From Burkholderiales bacterium (GTDB lineage Bacteria > Pseudomonadota > Gammaproteobacteria > Burkholderiales > Burkholderiaceae_C), in contig RXJV01000035.1 in NCBI GenBank assembly GCA_003963075.1, positions 40,176 through 104,175 on the forward strand: a stretch of DNA of 64,000 nt, read 5' to 3'. Under the pieces are notes generated by a model. It worked only from the letters and a program-made list of their open reading frames with translations. It was not told the DNA's origin and did not search any database. The position numbers were made by a program, and so were the translations under genes. Shown here in pieces: positions 63,014 through 64,000 of this stretch (position 1 is its first letter; each line of letters begins with the position of its first letter).

Positions 63014-63263
63014 TAAATGCACTCCTTCAGCCCAGTCGATAAAGTCCCGCACGTCGACCGCCGTGGCGTGCAATGGATCGGCGAGGCCGTCAAGAATTTG
63101 GGGTATCCGGATTTGAGTGTGTTTGGTCGGTCTGTTTACAACGTAGTTCTGGAGGTGCAAAACCGGACTTCGTTGTTGCTCGCCAGAGCACGTTCGACTA
63201 TGATGAAACCGGATTTTGATGTGGGCATAACCAGCACGCTGTCGTGAGCACCGGAAACTGACT

Positions 63264-63560
63264 ATGAATCTCCAAGAGCTGCACAGGTGGACCGGCATGC
63301 TGCTCGCCGCTGGTGTCGACAAGGATCTTTCGGTGACCTGCCTGGTGGACGGTTGGCCATACGAAGTCTGTGACGCAGCCTTGGCCATCGGCGACTATGC
63401 CGGCGACCCGACGCCCAAGATGACAGCCTTCACCTCGAAGTCAGGCAGGATGCTCGTGTTGGAACCGATCCAACAAGACTTGAGCGACCTATTCAACCCG
63501 CGCGAGACCGGCAAGCCACCGACGCACGTGCAGAACGACTTGCCGGTCGAGTTCCCTTAG
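63264..63560 (+). CDS. Hypothetical protein upstream of the VapD locus
   Basis: This 98-residue acidic protein (MNLQELHRWTGMLLAAGVDK, then TCLVDGWPYEVCDAALAIGD) has no family that I recognise. It lies 28 bp upstream of the probable antitoxin gene on the same strand, so it may belong to the same transcript. Confidence 0.55.
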   Translation: MNLQELHRWTGMLLAAGVDKDLSVTCLVDGWPYEVCDAALAIGDYAGDPTPKMTAFTSKSGRMLVLEPIQQDLSDLFNPRETGKPPTHVQNDLPVEFP

Positions 63561-63588
63561 AAACTTGATTTTGATTGTGGGAGATGTC

Positions 63589-63789
63589 ATGCACGCTGTC
63601 GTCGCGCCGCCGGCCGTACCGGTCGGCAAGATCAAGAGCTTCGGGCCGTTCGGTCCGAAGTACGAGGTGGGCCACGCGCTGCGTCAGCTTGACGATGGCG
63701 ACTGGATGATCGAGGTGACCATGGTCGAGAGTGGCGAGAAGGCGGAATACCGCTGGACCCATCTCTTGGATGATCCGGAGGCTCACTGA
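63589..63789 (+). CDS. DUF5397-like small protein, probable antitoxin of VapD
   Basis: This 66-residue protein (VGKIKSFGPFGPKYEVGHAL, then DGDWMIEVTMVESGEKAEYR) resembles small proteins that are annotated DUF5397 and found in front of VapD. ATG at 63589 follows GGGAG at good distance; an upstream frame start at 63565 lacks one. Its TGA overlaps the ATG of the toxin gene (TGATG), indicating translational coupling typical of toxin-antitoxin pairs. Confidence 0.7.
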   Translation: MHAVVAPPAVPVGKIKSFGPFGPKYEVGHALRQLDDGDWMIEVTMVESGEKAEYRWTHLLDDPEAH

Positions 63790-64000
63790 TGTACGCAGTG
63801 GCGTTCGACCTGGTGGTTGCCGACACCGAGGCGCACCATCCGAAGGGCGTGACCCAGGCTTACACCGAGATCGGTGCAATCCTCGGTGAGCATGGGTTCC
63901 GCCGAGTCCAAGGCAGCCTCTACGTGACGGACAACGAGGACATGGCCAACCTGTTTCTCGCGATCCAGGCTCTGAGGACCAGAAGCTGGTTCCCGAAATC
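63789..64000 (+). CDS. vapD: VapD-family endoribonuclease toxin (partial, runs off window)
   Basis: The first 70 codons read MYAVAFDLVVADTEAHHPKG, then AYTEIGAILGEHGFRRVQGS and LYVTDNEDMANLFLAIQALR. This matches VapD, a Cas2-like ferredoxin-fold RNase of about 95 residues. The N-terminal Asp (FDL) and the Gly-Ser turn before the YVT strand are conserved. The gene is intact to the window edge. Confidence 0.85.
   Translation, partial: MYAVAFDLVVADTEAHHPKGVTQAYTEIGAILGEHGFRRVQGSLYVTDNEDMANLFLAIQALRTRSWFPK

Overview
The window is high-GC DNA of a betaproteobacterium, most likely Burkholderiales. The supports are lysS, ychF, a dsbC/ubiH/M61 neighbourhood, a DUF4148 secreted protein and dmp-type phenol genes; the genus cannot be fixed from sequence alone. 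There is no rRNA operon, intact tRNA or CRISPR array.

Layout. (1) 1-12.0 kb is ordinary chromosome: a partial O-antigen-type flippase, lysS followed by 78-bp tandem repeats, a DUF4148 protein, a minus-strand run ubiH-dsbC-DUF3429-M61 peptidase-DUF3108-enoyl-CoA hydratase, ychF, a nitroreductase and two small unknown genes. (2) 12.27-24.8 kb is accessory DNA. It opens with the 3' half of a CAU-anticodon tRNA, cut at the anticodon loop, next to a tyrosine integrase. A DEDDh exonuclease, an XRE regulator and several small AlpA-like or HTH proteins follow, then a graveyard of IS66, EAL-domain and IS110 remnants. Inside the graveyard sits a possible defence locus: a poly-gamma-glutamate-hydrolase-like gene followed by a large Cap4/DUF4297-like nuclease fused to a STAND NTPase. 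The nuclease gene carries a frameshift and its 3' end is cut off at an IS110 fragment. The complementary IS110 half lies 5.6 kb away in opposite orientation, fused to a fragment of a DOPA-dioxygenase (ygiD) gene.

(3) 24.8-46.0 kb is a phenol catabolic block on the minus strand. A DmpR/MopR-type sensor (44.4-46.0 kb) lies upstream of a complete dmpKLMNOP phenol hydroxylase, ferredoxin dmpQ, catechol 2,3-dioxygenase dmpB and the lower meta pathway in the order C-E-H-D-F-G-I, ending at a strong hairpin. Beyond the hairpin is a second operon: a YCF48-like lipoprotein, an MMPL/RND permease, a DUF1302 protein and a DUF1329 protein. Both operons have sigma-54 promoters with the same layout (two DmpR-like upstream sites, an IHF consensus, -24/-12) at identical spacings, so the envelope system is probably induced together with phenol degradation.

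(4) 46.5-58.8 kb on the plus strand is a second catabolic unit: an AraC regulator, tandem 17-bp dyads, a three-subunit xanthine-dehydrogenase-family hydroxylase whose large subunit carries a C-terminal CoxG-like domain, an acyl-CoA ligase, an enoyl-CoA hydratase and a complete branched-chain-amino-acid-type ABC importer. The genes overlap by a few bases, which points to one transcript. The likely logic is import, CoA activation, Mo-dependent hydroxylation or reduction, and hydration of a ring acid whose identity is not readable. (5) 58.8-64.0 kb is again mobile and mixed: an IS1182-type remnant, a divergent ABM-monooxygenase/GlxA-regulator pair, an XRE remnant, short unknown genes, and at the edge a VapD-type toxin preceded by a DUF5397-like probable antitoxin.
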